A stretch of 64,000 bases of DNA, from NCBI RefSeq assembly GCF_900109095.1, contig NZ_FNYZ01000013.1, forward strand, positions 102,254 through 166,253. Reading direction: 5' to 3'. How positions within the stretch are numbered: the stretch's first letter is position 1; each line of letters starts with the position of its first letter. A program made the translations under genes and the position numbers. This document shows positions 51,401 through 59,316 of the stretch, one piece after another. This DNA is from Sphingobium sp. AP50. Lineage in GTDB: Bacteria; Pseudomonadota; Alphaproteobacteria; Sphingomonadales; Sphingomonadaceae. Under the pieces are notes generated by a model. It did no database searches and had not been told where the DNA came from. It saw nothing but the letters and a program-made list of their open reading frames with translations.

Positions 51401-53909
51401 GCGGACCCGGGCGCATGCCAAGTTCGGCCTGGGCAAATATGCCGAGCAGATGCGGGTCGCCTATGACACCGTGTTCGAACAGATCAACCGCCATGCGACG
51501 ATGACCGGGCCGGTGGTGAAGCCGGCCAAGCTGCCGACGCTCAAGACGGTCAATGACGCTCCGAAGATCGCCTATTTCTGCTGGCACTTCCCGGTACCGT
51601 CGGAAACCTTCGTCCTGTCGGAAGTGAAGGAACTGATCGATCGCGGCTATGACGTGATGGTCTTCTGTCGCCAGAGCCCGCACAAGGATTTCGATCCGGG
51701 CTTCAAGGTGCGGTACGAGCGTGTCGCCTCCATGGAGGATCTGGCGCAGAAGCTGATCGATACCGGGCGGACGATCGTGCATGCGCATTTCGTCTATCCG
51801 ACCGTGACCGACATGGTGTGGCCGGCTTGCGAGAAGGCGAACATTCCCTTCACCTTCATGGCGCATGCGCAGGACATCTTCAAATATTCGAACGATGAGA
51901 AAAACCGTCTGGCAGAGATTGGCCAGTCGCCGCTCTGTGTGCGGATGTTCACCCTGTCGCAATTCCATCTGGACTTCGTGATCAGCCGTGGCTTCCCGCG
52001 CGAGAAGGTGGTGATCAACCCCAATGCGGTCGACACCAGCCGTTTCACCAAGGCATTCCAGCCCGGCAAGGAAGCGCGCACGCAGCGCCGCATAATCGCG
52101 GTGCATCGGTTCGTGCCCAAGAAGGGGCTGGACCTGCTGATCAAGGCGGCGCCGGCGATTCGTGACCTGGGCCTGCGGATCGAGCTATATGGCTATGGCG
52201 ACAGCGAGGCGGAATATCGCGCGCTGATCGACGAACTCAAGCTCGACAATGTCTTTATCTGCGGCAAGCTCAGCCATGATGAAATCCCGGCCGTGATGCA
52301 GCGTGCAGACCTGTTCGCCTGTCCCTCCGTGCGGACGGCCGAGGGCGATATGGACGGGATTCCGACCTCCATCGTCGAAAGCATGGCGGCTGGCGTGCCG
52401 ATCCTGACGACCAATATTGCGGGTATCCCCGATCTGGTGGTGGACGGGATCACCGGCATCATGGCCGATCCCGACCCGCATTCGGTGGCTGACGCGATCC
52501 GTCGCTATTATGCGATGCCCGACAATCAGGTCGCGGCGATGATCAAGGCGGCGCAGAAGAAGGCGTTGCAGAAGCATGATGTCGGTCGCGCGGTCGATGT
52601 GCTGACGCGCGTCTGGGAAAACCGGACGGTCGATATCGTCATCGTCAGTTGGAACGGGCTGACCGAACTGGAAGGCGTGATCGCGCGCATCCAGCAGAAT
52701 ACGTCGCTGCCCTATCACCTGATCATCTGCGACAATAAGTCGAGCCGCGAGGCGGTGGCCGATCATCTGGACGCGGTATGGGATCGCAGCGAGAATGTGA
52801 CGATCATCCATAATGACTCCAACGCGATGGTCGGTCCCGGCACCAACGCCGCGGTCGACCAGGGCGTGAGCGATGTCGTGATCTATGTCTGCGGCAAGGA
52901 AGGCTTCAGCTTCTCGCAGGGCTGGGAAATTCCATTCGTCCATGCTTTCAAGCATGACGACAAGGTCGGGCTGGCGGGGACGGTCGAGAAATCGCCTACC
53001 TATCTGACCGGCGCCGACTATCCCAAGGGCATCCGGCTGTTCGACAAGTTCCGTAACAAAAACTTCGCAACCGACAATCCCGACCGGCCGTTCGGTCATG
53101 TACAGGGCGGCCTGTTCGGCATGCGGCGCAGCATGTATGATGAGATTGGCGGTTTTTCCTACACCGTGCCGCACGATTATACCGACGTCGAATATAGCTA
53201 TTATGTCGAAAGCCGCGGCTGGAAGATGGGGCCGGTCGAGAATATCGTCGCCCTGTTCAACAAGACGCGGCCCAGCCTGTCGCAGCGGTTCGACGAAACG
53301 GTCGTGGTTGCGCATCCATGCATGCTGGACGAACTGGAGACGTTCGACGCTGTTCGTGCCGGCAAGCTGTTCCATTGCAATATCTGCGACTGGTTCGGCG
53401 AGGCGTTCAAGAATGAGGCGGCCGAATGTCCCAGTTGCGGCAGCGGGCGTAATGACCGGACGCTGTATCGCTGGCTGGGTGAATCGGCCTATATGTTCCG
53501 CCGCTTGCCCTGTCTGTCGGTTGGCATCGAAGGGCAGATGGACGCCGTATGGGCCAAGCAGTTCCAGGGGCCGCGCCTGACGATGGATGGCTTGCTGTCC
53601 GAACTCTACGCGAAAGGGCGGATGCCGAACAAGGATGGTGGTCTGAACCTGGCGCTGGTGCGGATGGAAGCCGGGGATGCCGGCGACGTCGGCCTGATGG
53701 CGCGGGAGTTCAAGCGCCTGCTGAAGCCTCAGACCGGCGCGGCTATCTTTCAGTTGAAGGATGAGCGGGCGAGTTGGGGAGAGTTGGGCGATATCGTCCA
53801 GCGGGCGATGGTGCGCAGCGGCTTTAATGGCGGGGTCGAATATCTGTCGACCAGTCGCGCCGTGCAGCATGCCTATTCGCCCATGCTGGTCTTCACGCCG
53901 GCAAGTTGA
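48435..53909 (+). CDS. 1824-residue multi-domain glycosyltransferase with five N-terminal repeats
   Basis: Order: five tandem repeats (residues ~32-128, 149-245, 255-352, 371-468, 489-586) of the form V-E-G-[YF]-[IV]-E...G-W-V-W...A-D-x-x-R-x-D-[LV]...G-F; a Lys/Pro/Ala linker; GT4 module 1 (~650-1030; FGSERSFIDMVRGIASLGYN, SHFAESFGRTVLEAMAARRP); GT4 module 2 (~1042-1390; FPVPSETFVLSEVKELIDRG, FVPKKGLDLLIKAA, DGIPTSIVESMAAGVPILTT); a GT2 module (~1396-1640; TVDIVIVSWNGLTELEGVIA); and a tail with a four-Cys finger (CNICDWF...CPSCGS, from 1648) and a degraded methyltransferase-like domain. No signal peptide, so cytoplasmic. It may polymerise a repeat unit. ATG 48435, with 48462 an alternative. 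Confidence 0.88.
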   Translation: MSAGVNSLNMALRDWDRHWRRVGHGDGEYSTVEGFVELVDVQLVAGWVWRANIPDVPLRVEAVLNDEIVGVALADVARTDLAAAGKGMGRHGFVLELLRPLTEGEEPLIRLADQRSIAIGATGVFVLAPESETAVVEAVPATAFVPDHVEGFIEYTSHEGATGWVWSADAPDQPLAVEAVLDGEVIGMTLADIPREDLAVAGKGAGRHGFILPYDDFIGEDSDPIVRLMVRPSLTLTAQGVVDMAADEAPAPLPVEGYVELLTRDGVSGWVWQSDAPDLALRVEAVLDGAVIGSASADMLREDVAAAGMGSGRYGFSLLFDAPISGDVIPTIRVVEYPDIILGGAAGEVHLVEGSLPVPSVGEKPIDPALVEGYIELLTRHGATGWVWRSDAPEAALTIEAVLNGEVISTATADLRRDDLLASGLGTGSYGFVLKFPAPLGGDIMPQIRLSAEPGVVLGGASGTLEMRDLERERAGGPAPSAQPDPSVVEGYIEEVTRRGVTGWAWRSDAPDVPVKVEAELDGEIIGSVVADVAREDLAAAGKGRGNHGFILRFDRPLVGRGIPQVRIADQPAIVLGGAAGTILLTETPGSPAADLAWKKPVQAEPVQSKPAAAANEIPRSPMLTVDPERGPKLNFKQFHGHAAFDPAKPNVMVVAHAAAPHLFGSERSFIDMVRGIASLGYNVYVVLPRNAPDYTNMLRRYAVHVSTFTYGWWKKDEVISPDAVEQFCQMIRAMNIKVVHSNTIMLRECLRAARQCDVQSMVHVRELIDHDAALVDVIGSSCDKIIDEVRSGANWVIGNSEITSEVFRKKGRTFTVYNTVDLKELEMENPVRDGKISFGLVSSNIPKKGLADIVEVARLCEKRCPKAEFVIIGPESEAVKALKAGQVEGTVPKNVVFPGYAASPAEAMAQVNVIMSLSHFAESFGRTVLEAMAARRPVIAYEWGAIPELVEDGVTGHLIPYLTPAAAVEHVERFCNDPSLVQSMGEAGRTRAHAKFGLGKYAEQMRVAYDTVFEQINRHATMTGPVVKPAKLPTLKTVNDAPKIAYFCWHFPVPSETFVLSEVKELIDRGYDVMVFCRQSPHKDFDPGFKVRYERVASMEDLAQKLIDTGRTIVHAHFVYPTVTDMVWPACEKANIPFTFMAHAQDIFKYSNDEKNRLAEIGQSPLCVRMFTLSQFHLDFVISRGFPREKVVINPNAVDTSRFTKAFQPGKEARTQRRIIAVHRFVPKKGLDLLIKAAPAIRDLGLRIELYGYGDSEAEYRALIDELKLDNVFICGKLSHDEIPAVMQRADLFACPSVRTAEGDMDGIPTSIVESMAAGVPILTTNIAGIPDLVVDGITGIMADPDPHSVADAIRRYYAMPDNQVAAMIKAAQKKALQKHDVGRAVDVLTRVWENRTVDIVIVSWNGLTELEGVIARIQQNTSLPYHLIICDNKSSREAVADHLDAVWDRSENVTIIHNDSNAMVGPGTNAAVDQGVSDVVIYVCGKEGFSFSQGWEIPFVHAFKHDDKVGLAGTVEKSPTYLTGADYPKGIRLFDKFRNKNFATDNPDRPFGHVQGGLFGMRRSMYDEIGGFSYTVPHDYTDVEYSYYVESRGWKMGPVENIVALFNKTRPSLSQRFDETVVVAHPCMLDELETFDAVRAGKLFHCNICDWFGEAFKNEAAECPSCGSGRNDRTLYRWLGESAYMFRRLPCLSVGIEGQMDAVWAKQFQGPRLTMDGLLSELYAKGRMPNKDGGLNLALVRMEAGDAGDVGLMAREFKRLLKPQTGAAIFQLKDERASWGELGDIVQRAMVRSGFNGGVEYLSTSRAVQHAYSPMLVFTPAS
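48528..50192 (+). repeat. five tandem ~100-residue coding repeats
   Basis: Unit starts at about 48528, 48879, 49197, 49545 and 49899, i.e. 106-118 codons apart. Shared core per unit: GWVWRSDAPD-like strand, V-E-A-x-L-x-G-E-x-I-G, A-D-x-x-R-[ED]-D-[LV], a glycine-rich turn, G-F-x-L, and an I-R...[IV]-x-L-G-G-A-x-G close. Units 3-5 end in IILGGAAGE, VVLGGASGT and IVLGGAAGT; units 1 and 2 have diverged more there. Confidence 0.88.
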
Positions 53910-53955
53910 CTGTGGCAGTCGTGGACCCGGCCGTAACGGGCCGGGCCCATGCTGG

Positions 53956-55062
53956 TCAGTCGATATGGACCTTCACCGCGACAAGGTCTTTGCGATCAGG
54001 CCCTCTGCCTTGTGAAGGGGAATGATCGGTGTAGATCAGCAGGGCATCCGCATGATCGATCGTATCGAAATTGCGTGACTTGCTGTCCGGATCGAGGATC
54101 ACGGGATAAATCCAGCGCCTCTGGCGGTTGCCGGGGCCGCCGGAGATGGATGCCCTGGCAATCAGCCGGAGGCCGCTCCAGCGCCGGAGATCGGGGCTTT
54201 CGGAGAAATAGAAGCCTGCGCCATTGCCGGGCTGGCTGGCGGCCAACACGGCAATCCAGCGCTTTTTGGCCGGTATCCATGCAATCGAACGGACCGGCTG
54301 GTCCAGATTGTTGAGCGTTGCGCAGCGTTGCGCGCTTTGTGCTGTACCCATGGCCAGCGTGAAAGCCTGACCATCCCATCCCCGCCAACTTGCAGGATCG
54401 AGCGGATCGTCGCTACGAAGCAGGCAGTTGCCCCGCACCACCCCTTTCGATTCGAGGAAGGCGAGCGTGTAGAAGCCGTCCGCACCGCGCGCGATGTTGC
54501 TGGTGGTGAAAGCGCCGTACCGACTGCCATTGGGTGTCCGTTTGTCGCCAAGACTCGCCACAACTGGCCCCTTGCTATAGCTTTGTCCCATGTCGCCGGA
54601 GCGTGCGGCGATGATGTCGCCCAGCCAGCAGCTATTGCCGGCAGCGGGGATGCAGTTGCCGGGGCGTTTGTCGTCGGCGATCTCTCGGCTGAGCAGGGCG
54701 CCTACCGTGCGGCCATCGGGCGTATAAGTGGCTTCGATCCATGCCTGATCGCCGGCGCCGGCATCGTCGGGCCCAAAGACGGATCGGCAATCTGTCTTGA
54801 GCGTGTCGAAGCTGGGGCCAGTCATGGTCCAGTTGACATAGGAGGCCGCGATCAGGCTGATCTGGCCATCGGCACGGCGAAAGGCGCGGACCGGGGCGTC
54901 GGGCAGCATGCGCTTGTCCGGGCAGCGCTGGCTGGGCCAGGAGAAGAGAATGCGCTGGTCAGCAGGGGCCATCGTGATGGCGAGCGGCGCGGTTGGCTGG
55001 GGAAGGGGGCGGGATGGTGGGGCGCCCATGGGCAGGAGCATGTTCATCAGAATGGCGATCAT
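53956..55062 (-). CDS. exported hypothetical protein with a beta-propeller-like glycosidase look
   Basis: A 368-residue protein on the opposite strand inside the locus. The N-terminus (MIAILMNMLLPMGAPPSRPL) could be a signal peptide or anchor. The body has repeated strand-turn blocks (VRAFRRADGQISLIAASY, QAWIEATYTPDGRTVGALLS, GFYFSESPDLRRWSG, RRWIYPVILDPDSKSRNFD) like the blades of five-bladed propellers in sialidases and GH32/43-type enzymes, with four or five Cys. I do not recognise the family. A role in trimming or modifying the exported glycan is only inference from position. Confidence 0.6.
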   Translation of the reverse strand: MIAILMNMLLPMGAPPSRPLPQPTAPLAITMAPADQRILFSWPSQRCPDKRMLPDAPVRAFRRADGQISLIAASYVNWTMTGPSFDTLKTDCRSVFGPDDAGAGDQAWIEATYTPDGRTVGALLSREIADDKRPGNCIPAAGNSCWLGDIIAARSGDMGQSYSKGPVVASLGDKRTPNGSRYGAFTTSNIARGADGFYTLAFLESKGVVRGNCLLRSDDPLDPASWRGWDGQAFTLAMGTAQSAQRCATLNNLDQPVRSIAWIPAKKRWIAVLAASQPGNGAGFYFSESPDLRRWSGLRLIARASISGGPGNRQRRWIYPVILDPDSKSRNFDTIDHADALLIYTDHSPSQGRGPDRKDLVAVKVHID

Positions 55063-55382
55063 GGTTAAACTCCGTTGATCATCATATTTTTTGTTATCGT
55101 AGATGAATTCCAGCCGAACAAATTTGCCCGTATGAAATTACTCCGGAGATTGAAAGGCTTGGTCTTTGTTGGAGACTTCATGCCAATTTTCCGGCAGGTA
55201 GGCGAAAAACCGCGCTGTTCTCGCTATGCGCGCGCGCCGGTGGCGGACATGTGGCATCTTTCCGCTGCACTGCAAAATGAACGCAACTCAGCATCGCGGT
55301 TGCAAGCGGTAAAACGCTCGGTTAGAGGACATGCTATCAGGGTACTGATACCGCTCCTCCCACTCAACGATTGTGGATAGTA
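55063..55382 (+). promoter_or_regulatory. 320-base A/T-rich gap between divergent genes
   Basis: Lower GC than the surroundings (for example catattttttgttatc at 55083-55098). It must hold promoters for the minus-strand exported protein and for the second pyruvyl-transferase gene. A reading frame at 55075-55380 has no family-like features. No hairpin terminator was found. Confidence 0.35.
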
Positions 55383-56513
55383 ATGAAAAATCCCTATTTT
55401 TCCTCGCGTCCTGGTTCAGTTGAAAATGCAGCGGATAAAACGGTCGATGAAATTCTGACCGAAACGGGGCTGAATACCGGTAACCTCATGTTCTTTTCCG
55501 CGGCGCGTCGCGTTGTGAAGCATGAGAAGCCTTCGGGCAGCATGGGTTTTGATCCGAACTACGTTCGGGAGAATCATGACGGGATCATCATTCCGGCCGC
55601 CAATTGGCTGACCGGTCGCCGCGATCTGGGTGGACTGGCTGCCCTGATCGAGCGCGCCAACTTGCCGACGGTCATATTGGGTCTGGGCGCGCAGTCTTTT
55701 GACAGCGCTATCCCCGAATTGCTGCCCGGTACCCAGCGTTTCCTGAAAGTGGTTTCTGAGCGCTGCAAGAATTTGTCGGTTCGCGGTGCGTTTACCGCAG
55801 ACGTGGTTGCCAGCGCGGGCGTGACCAATGTCACGGTTACGGGTTGTCCGTCGCTGCTGTGGCGCATTGATGGTCCGCCCAAGATCGAGAAGAAGGCCGG
55901 TCCCATCTCCAAGGTCAGCATCAGCGGTACTCGCTATGATGACGAAACCAATATGTTCAATCCCAAGTCGAAGTCGCTTATCGGCCTTGTGATGATGCGT
56001 CTGGCGATGGCCAAGGGCTATGATTATGTCGCCCAGACGGAGCGACTGGACATGCAGTTTGCTCGTGGCGAATTGACGGCTGAAACGGCGTCGGATGAAC
56101 TGGACTATCTGGCACAGGTCTATGGCAGTGAGGACAAGGGGGCGGTCGTCGACTATCTCAAGTCCAACCTGAAGATTTTTACCGATGTCGGCACTTGGAC
56201 CGACTATGCTTCCACGATGGATTTCGCGATTGGGACTCGTCTGCACGGCGTGATCGCCACTTTGCTTGGCGGTACCCCTGCCATGCTGGTGACGCATGAT
56301 ACGCGCACGGTCGAAATGGCCAATCAGGCTGGCATCCCCAATGTTTCGGCGCGCAAGTTGCTGAAGGAAGGCGTGGATGTTCAGCAGCTCTACGATGAAG
56401 CGTCGTTCGACAACTTTAATCGCAAGCAGGTTCATTATTATAACCGCTTCGTGCGCTTCTTTAAGGGCAACAATGTTGAAACCAATCTGGGGGAGGAAAT
56501 CCCTGTGGATTGA
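55383..56513 (+). CDS. polysaccharide pyruvyl transferase family protein (2)
   Basis: A 376-residue relative of the 46015 protein. Matching blocks: GLNTGNLMFFSAARRVVKHE, TVILGLGAQSFDSAIPELLP, LSVRGAFTADVVASAG then VTVTGCPSLLWRID, and MDFAIGTRLHGVIATLLGGT. The middle region differs from copy 1, suggesting a different acceptor. ATG at 55383 is used rather than a TTG four codons upstream. It ends at a strong terminator, so it is probably its own transcription unit. Confidence 0.85.
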   Translation: MKNPYFSSRPGSVENAADKTVDEILTETGLNTGNLMFFSAARRVVKHEKPSGSMGFDPNYVRENHDGIIIPAANWLTGRRDLGGLAALIERANLPTVILGLGAQSFDSAIPELLPGTQRFLKVVSERCKNLSVRGAFTADVVASAGVTNVTVTGCPSLLWRIDGPPKIEKKAGPISKVSISGTRYDDETNMFNPKSKSLIGLVMMRLAMAKGYDYVAQTERLDMQFARGELTAETASDELDYLAQVYGSEDKGAVVDYLKSNLKIFTDVGTWTDYASTMDFAIGTRLHGVIATLLGGTPAMLVTHDTRTVEMANQAGIPNVSARKLLKEGVDVQQLYDEASFDNFNRKQVHYYNRFVRFFKGNNVETNLGEEIPVD

Positions 56514-56564
56514 TGAATCGTGCGTGCGGTTTTTGCGCGTCTCGTTTTGATCTTGTGAAAAAAA

Positions 56565-56598
56565 GGGCGATTGTTGCATCTGCAACAGTCGCCCTTTT
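56565..56598 (+). terminator. strong intrinsic terminator
   Basis: gggcgattgttgc / gcaacagtcgccc around an atct loop, one mismatch, followed by tttt and preceded by a run of seven As, so it can work in both directions. It lies 52 bases past the second pyruvyl-transferase gene. Confidence 0.92.
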
Positions 56599-56738
56599 CT
56601 ATAGGTCGGTTGCTAGGCGGGTAAGGTTTGTGCCGTTGAAAGCCCACTTTGCTGCGGTGAGTCGCAGCGATTGGATGCTGGACTTTGTTGCAGCGCACGC
56701 TTACCACCCTGCGAAACAACTCGGCTTGCTGGGGCTTG

Positions 56739-57854
56739 ATGAGCAATATAACCGAAAAATTAGCGGGCCTGAAAAGTCCTCTGTTTCTGGCCACGGTGGC
56801 TGTGCCCACCTTTATTTCCATCCTTTATTTCGGCTTGTTCGCTTCGAACGTCTATATGTCCGAATCGCGCTTCATGGTGCAGAGTTCGGACAAGGGCAGC
56901 AGCGGTCCGGGCCTGGGCATGTTGTTGAAAGCCAGTGGCTTTTCTACCAACAGCGGCGAAGCCTATGTGACGCGCGACTATATTTTGTCGCGTGATGCGC
57001 TGAAGGCGGTGAACAGCGACGGTCTGGTGGCGCGTGCCTATACCACGGGTGGCGATGCATCGATCTTCAATCGCTTCAATCCGTTAGGACAACAGGGTGT
57101 CAACGAGCGCCTGTATCGCTTCTATGTCAACAAGCTGGAAATCGTCAATGACAGCGCGTCGGCGATTACCACGTTGCGTGTGCGGGCCTTCACGCCCCAG
57201 GATGCGAAGGCGATCAACGAGCGTTTGTTGCAGCGTGCCGAAGAGGTGGTGAATCGCCTGAATCAACGCGGGCGTGGCGATCTGATCGATTATGCGAACA
57301 AGGAATTGGGCGAGGCGAAGGTGGTCGCGCGCGATGCGGCCGTTGCGCTGTCCAACTATCGCAATCGCAGCGGCGTCGTCGATCCGCAGAGTCAGGCCAC
57401 CGTTCAATTGCAAATGATCTCGAAGTTGCAGGACGAACTGATCGCGACGAAGACCGAACTGGTCCAGTTGCGCGCTTTCACCCCGCAGAACCCGCAGATC
57501 CCGGTGCTTACGTCGCGCATTGCCCAACTGGGGCGCGAGATTGACTCGCAGATGGGGCAGATTGCCGGTGACCGTACGTCACTGGCGGCCACCGCCGCCG
57601 AATATCAGCGGTTGCAACTGGAAAGCGAAGTCGCCGACAAGCAACTGGGTGCTGCCATTGCCTCCTATCAGGAGGCGCGTAATGAGGCGCGCCGCAAGCG
57701 TGCCTATATCGAGCGTATCGCCGAGCCGAGCCTGCCGGACTCTTCCGACGAACCCAAGCGGTTGCGTGGCATATTGAGCACTTTGGTGATCGGTCTGGTC
57801 GCTTGGGGTATTCTGACCATGTTGACCGCGGGCATTCGCGAGCATCGCGACTGA
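56739..57854 (+). CDS. kpsE: capsule polysaccharide export inner-membrane protein KpsE/BexC-like
   Basis: A 371-residue polysaccharide co-polymerase-type protein that spans the periplasm from the inner membrane. Membrane spans at ~17-37 (LATVAVPTFISILYFGLFAS) and near the C-terminus (ILSTLVIGLVAWGILTMLTA). Between are the PCP-like SESRFMVQSS segment and long coiled-coil (about 165-330; LQRAEEVVNRLNQRGRGDLI, then the QATVQLQMISKLQDELIATK heptads). The stop overlaps kpsM (ATGA). The outer-membrane partner KpsD is not in the window. Confidence 0.9.
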   Translation: MSNITEKLAGLKSPLFLATVAVPTFISILYFGLFASNVYMSESRFMVQSSDKGSSGPGLGMLLKASGFSTNSGEAYVTRDYILSRDALKAVNSDGLVARAYTTGGDASIFNRFNPLGQQGVNERLYRFYVNKLEIVNDSASAITTLRVRAFTPQDAKAINERLLQRAEEVVNRLNQRGRGDLIDYANKELGEAKVVARDAAVALSNYRNRSGVVDPQSQATVQLQMISKLQDELIATKTELVQLRAFTPQNPQIPVLTSRIAQLGREIDSQMGQIAGDRTSLAATAAEYQRLQLESEVADKQLGAAIASYQEARNEARRKRAYIERIAEPSLPDSSDEPKRLRGILSTLVIGLVAWGILTMLTAGIREHRD

Positions 57855-58660
57855 TGTCGATGCAGGACGAAACGGACAATCACGGTGTGCGTGAGGGCTG
57901 GGCCGTCCAGCGACGGGTGATCGGGGCGCTGCTGCGTCGTGAAATGATCACCCGTTATGGACGCCACAATATCGGCTTCCTGTGGCTGTTTGTGGAGCCG
58001 ATGGTATTCACTATCGGCATTGTTACGCTCTGGAATTTGACCAAGAGCGTACATGGTTCTGATCTTCCGATCACAGCCTTTGCCGTTACCGGCTATTCCA
58101 GCGTGCTTGTCTGGCGCAACATGCCTTCGCGGCTTATTGGCTCGATCGAGCCGAACCTGTCTTTGATGTATCACCGCAACGTGAAGATTATCGATATCTT
58201 CCTGTCACGGCTGGTGCTGGAGATGTCCGGCGTTGCGACGTCGTTCGTGGTGCTGACCCTTTTCTTTGCGACCATGGGTTGGCTGTCGATGCCAGAGGAC
58301 GTGATCAAAGTGGTCGAGGGCTGGGGCATGCTGGCATGGTTCGGTTCGTCCATGGCGATGTTCCTGGGCGCTGTGTCGCATCGGCACGAACTGATCGACA
58401 AGTTCTGGCATCCCTGCTCCTATCTTCTTTTCCCCTTGTCCGGGGCGGCCTATCTTGTGGATTCCCTTCCGCAAAGCATGCAGTCCATCGTGCTGTGGTT
58501 GCCGATGGTCCATGGCGTGGAATGCGTGCGCGATGGCTTTTTCGGATCGCATTTCACGCCCCATTATGACCTGGGCTATATGGCGCTGGTTTGCATCACT
58601 TTGATGGGGTTGGCCCTGATCCAGATCCGCGCTGTGGAAAGAGAATTGGTGCCGCAATGA
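57854..58660 (+). CDS. kpsM: capsule export ABC transporter permease KpsM-like
   Basis: A 268-residue ABC-2-type permease with six hydrophobic segments. The cytoplasmic N-terminal helix (VQRRVIGALLRREMITRYGR) and HNIGFLWLFVEPMVFTIGIV are characteristic of capsule/teichoic-acid exporters; SGAAYLVDSLPQSMQSIVLW and NPFVH-equivalent LPMVHGVECVRDGFFG follow. It overlaps kpsE and kpsT by 4 bases each, so the transporter is translated as one coupled set. Confidence 0.93.
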   Translation: MSMQDETDNHGVREGWAVQRRVIGALLRREMITRYGRHNIGFLWLFVEPMVFTIGIVTLWNLTKSVHGSDLPITAFAVTGYSSVLVWRNMPSRLIGSIEPNLSLMYHRNVKIIDIFLSRLVLEMSGVATSFVVLTLFFATMGWLSMPEDVIKVVEGWGMLAWFGSSMAMFLGAVSHRHELIDKFWHPCSYLLFPLSGAAYLVDSLPQSMQSIVLWLPMVHGVECVRDGFFGSHFTPHYDLGYMALVCITLMGLALIQIRAVERELVPQ

Positions 58661-59316
58661 TCATTCTGGACGATGTTTGGAAGAGCTATCCGACGCGCCA
58701 CGGCCGGCATCAGGTTTTCAGTGAGGTAAATCTGCAGATCGCCAAAGGCGAGAAAGTGGGTATCCTTGGTCGCAACGGTGCGGGCAAGTCCACTCTCGTT
58801 CGGATTATCGGAGGAGCGGAGCAGCCGACGCGCGGCAAGGTGATCCGGAATATGACTGTGTCATGGCCGCTCGCCTTTTCCGGTGCATTCCAATATTCGC
58901 TTACCGGCTACGATAATCTGCGTTTCATCTGCCGCGTCTATGGTGTCGATCCGGAAGAGAAGGTCGATGCTGTGCAGTCCTTTTCGGAACTGGGCAAGTT
59001 CCTGTGGGAGCCGTTGCGGACCTATTCTTCCGGGATGCGGGCGCGACTGGGGTTTGCCGTGTCCATGGCGATCGAGTTCGACTGCTTTCTGATCGATGAG
59101 GTCACGGCGGTTGGTGACGCTCGCTTCCGCGACCGCTGTTATGAAGAATTGAACGTCAAGCGTGCGGACCGCGCAATGATCATGGTTTCGCACAATGCCG
59201 GTTATGTGCGCGAAAATTGTACCAAGGCCGGCGTTCTTACCGGCGGGCGCCTGACCATGTTCGATGATGTGGACGAGGCTTACGAATTCTACATGGCGCA
59301 TGCCGGGGACGATTAA
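58657..59316 (+). CDS. kpsT: capsule export ABC transporter ATPase KpsT-like
   Basis: A 219-residue ATP-binding subunit. Walker A: VGILGRNGAGKSTLVRIIGG; signature loop: RTYSSGMRARLGFAVSMAIE; Walker B: FDCFLIDEVTAVGDARFRDR; switch His: MIMVSHNAGYVRE. It has no C-terminal carbohydrate-binding extension, so the substrate is recognised elsewhere, as in KpsMT-type exporters rather than O-antigen Wzm/Wzt of the binding type. Confidence 0.95.
   Translation: MIILDDVWKSYPTRHGRHQVFSEVNLQIAKGEKVGILGRNGAGKSTLVRIIGGAEQPTRGKVIRNMTVSWPLAFSGAFQYSLTGYDNLRFICRVYGVDPEEKVDAVQSFSELGKFLWEPLRTYSSGMRARLGFAVSMAIEFDCFLIDEVTAVGDARFRDRCYEELNVKRADRAMIMVSHNAGYVRENCTKAGVLTGGRLTMFDDVDEAYEFYMAHAGDD

Noticed and set aside
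55075..55380. 101-residue ORF upstream of the second pyruvyl-transferase gene
   Set aside because: Composition is unlike a protein family, and its end overlaps the expected promoter and start region of the next gene.
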